NCBI GenBank assembly: GCA_900770585.1
Contig: CAAGKW010000157.1
Coordinates: 1 to 5,951, forward strand
Source: an uncultured Alistipes sp.
GTDB lineage: Bacteria > Bacteroidota > Bacteroidia > Bacteroidales > Rikenellaceae
Reading direction: 5' to 3'
Length of the DNA: 5,951 nucleotides
A program made the translations under genes and the position numbers. The notes under the pieces were generated by a model. That model was given only the letters and a program-made list of their open reading frames with translations. It had not been told where the DNA came from and made no database searches. This document shows, piece after piece, positions 5,601-5,951 of the stretch; positions within the stretch are counted from its first letter, which is position 1, and each line of letters begins with the position of its first letter.

Positions 5601-5951
5601 TAAGGGCGTTGGCGAGGCGGCTGTGAAGAGTATTATCGACGAACGACGAGTCAATGGCGAGTTCAAGGATATCTATGACTTTATGGAGCGAGTCAACTTC
5701 TCGACAGTCAATAGCAAATGTATCGAGAATATGGCTTATGCAGGCGCATTCGATTCTCTGATAGATTTTCACCGCAGCAAATTGACAGCACAGGATATGC
5801 GTTCGCGCGAGGGTGATACGATGTTGCAGCAGTTGATTCGTTACGGCTCGAAGTATCAGGCCGATCGTCAAAGTTCGATGCAGAGTCTGTTTGGCGGTAT
5901 GGGTGTTGCGGTTGAGATCGCACGACCGACTGTTCCCGTTTGCTCCGAGGC
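2638..5951 (+). CDS. dnaE: DNA polymerase III alpha subunit, DnaE1 type (C-terminus missing)
   Basis: This is the catalytic subunit of the replicative polymerase. The window holds 1104 codons without a stop or frameshift; the C-terminal OB fold and tau-binding region lie beyond the contig end. In order: PHP domain, about 1-340, with HLHVHS (5-10), TDHG (40-43), GCE (156-158), YHL (180-182) and NDVH (307-310); palm with GPGRGSAAGS (509-518), catalytic Asp551 and Asp553 in PDIDIDFD (550-557), and the third catalytic Asp715 in KMDFLGL (713-719); fingers with ALYRPGPMD (793-801), YQEQVM (836-841), LRKAMGKK (858-865) and FNKSHA (906-911); helix-hairpin-helix IKGVGEAAV (988-996); and GAFDSL (1036-1041). 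Two inserts relative to E. coli DnaE, near 57-151 and 405-445, fit Bacteroidota proteins. The ATG at 2638 is preferred over the in-frame ATG at 2623: homologues start right before the HLHVH motif, and 2623 would leave almost no leader. Not PolC: no embedded DnaQ-like exonuclease is seen. Confidence 0.98.
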   Translation, partial: MQNFVHLHVHSQYSILDGQASISRLVDKAMADGMPGIALTDHGNMFGVKEFYNYVKKQNGKKRDKIKGLKKLLASLEELLAEHPDMAAYLADRKFELLKLDTHKDASPEAAVAHSKLRSHVEQVESMDKEFGFSPATAREKIAKLESVPDFKPIIGCEVYVARRALHLKDKSHKEDQSGYHLILLAKNEKGYHNLIKIVSKAWTEGFYMRPRTDRTELEKYHEGLICCSACLGGEIPKRITNDQMAEAEEAIQWYKRVFGDDYYLELQLHKATVARANHEAYPMQLKVNEQLKQLAAKYNVKLICSNDVHFVDEENAEAHDRLICLSTSKDLDDPKRMLYSKQEWLKTREEMAKIFGDVPEAMANTVEICNQVEHYSIDHAPIMPTFAIPEEFGTEEEYRRRLTEKDLFDEFTRDENGNVVMSEEDAHKKIERLGGYDKLYRIKFEADYLAHLTFIGAKKRYGDPLSEEVRERLVFELHIMKTMGFPGYFLIVQDFIAAAREQLDVSVGPGRGSAAGSAVAYCLGITQIDPIAYDLLFERFLNPDRISLPDIDIDFDDDGRGRVLNWVTQKYGKEKVAHIITYGTMATKSAIKDVARVQKLPLTDSNNLCKLVPEKTPDGKRVKNLGQAIDLVPELKEAEQSTDPIMHDTIKYAKMLEGNVRNTGVHACGTIICRDDITDWVPVSTADDKETGEKMLVTQYEGSVIEDTGLIKMDFLGLKTLSIIKDAVENVLYTRGIKVDIDDFSIITDPKTYKLYCEGRTVGTFQFESGGMQKYLRELQPSTFEDLIAMNALYRPGPMDYIPQFIARKHGDEPIVYDIPIMEKYLKDTYGITVYQEQVMLLSRLLGGFTRGESDTLRKAMGKKLKDKLDELKPKFITGGQKNGHDPKVLEKIWADWEKFASYAFNKSHATCYSWVAFQTAYLKANYPPEFMAAVLSRNLSNIEQITLYMAECKRMGINVLGPDVNKSFHNFSADAEGNVRFGMAAIKGVGEAAVKSIIDERRVNGEFKDIYDFMERVNFSTVNSKCIENMAYAGAFDSLIDFHRSKLTAQDMRSREGDTMLQQLIRYGSKYQADRQSSMQSLFGGMGVAVEIARPTVPVCSE
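5878..5895 (+). other. dnaE: Candidate sliding-clamp-binding motif in DnaE
   Basis: Residues 1081-1086 (MQSLFG) sit where E. coli DnaE has its internal beta-clamp-binding motif QADMFG. The hydrophobic-Phe pair (Leu1084, Phe1085) is kept, but the usual first Gln is Met. The placement, some 40 residues after GAFD and just before the expected OB fold, is right. Assigned by positional analogy only. Confidence 0.45.

Noticed and set aside
4282..5871. Minus-strand frame of 529 codons within dnaE
   Set aside because: Same explanation as the 331-codon frame; the DnaE frame opposite carries catalytic motifs throughout, and the antisense product shows no known fold pattern.

Overview
The window looks like a chromosomal contig fragment from a Bacteroidota bacterium, most likely of the order Bacteroidales. 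Three things point there. The promoters have the Bacteroidota -7 element TAnnTTTG, and Shine-Dalgarno motifs are largely absent. A DUF368 gene and aroE lie side by side. The dnaE product carries the long insertions and sequence style of that phylum. Base composition is near 50% GC by eye, with strong use of the serine codon TCG and near-absence of TTA, CTA and TCA in dnaE. A Rikenellaceae/Alistipes-like source is possible but is only a guess.

Layout, left to right. Bases 1-19 are not genomic: they match the 3' end of the Illumina TruSeq read-1 adapter, so the contig has an untrimmed end. Bases 20-468 (minus) hold the signal peptide and N-terminal domain of a GH20 beta-N-acetylhexosaminidase, cut off by the contig end. 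Bases 469-610 form a divergent promoter region. On the plus strand follow the DUF368 membrane protein (PopT-type polyprenyl-phosphate transporter, 611-1543) and aroE (shikimate dehydrogenase, 1550-2290), six bases apart and probably one operon. A small DUF2007 gene (2297-2533, minus) converges on aroE with six bases between the stops. Bases 2534-2637 are a second, compact divergent promoter region. dnaE (DNA polymerase III alpha subunit) starts at 2638 and runs off the right end with about 1104 codons present. No gene-free stretch exceeds 150 bases.

The genes serve separate housekeeping tasks: glycan trimming outside the cytoplasm, recycling of the undecaprenyl-phosphate carrier, aromatic amino acid synthesis, an unknown small-protein role, and chromosome replication. 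No classical GC-hairpin-plus-T-run terminator was found. No RNA gene, mobile element, CRISPR array or defence system is visible, and I see no undescribed system. The points most worth a second look are the adapter remnant, the back-to-back dnaE/DUF2007 promoters set in a perfect inverted repeat, and the DnaE PHP domain, which keeps its metal-binding residues and carries a large insertion.
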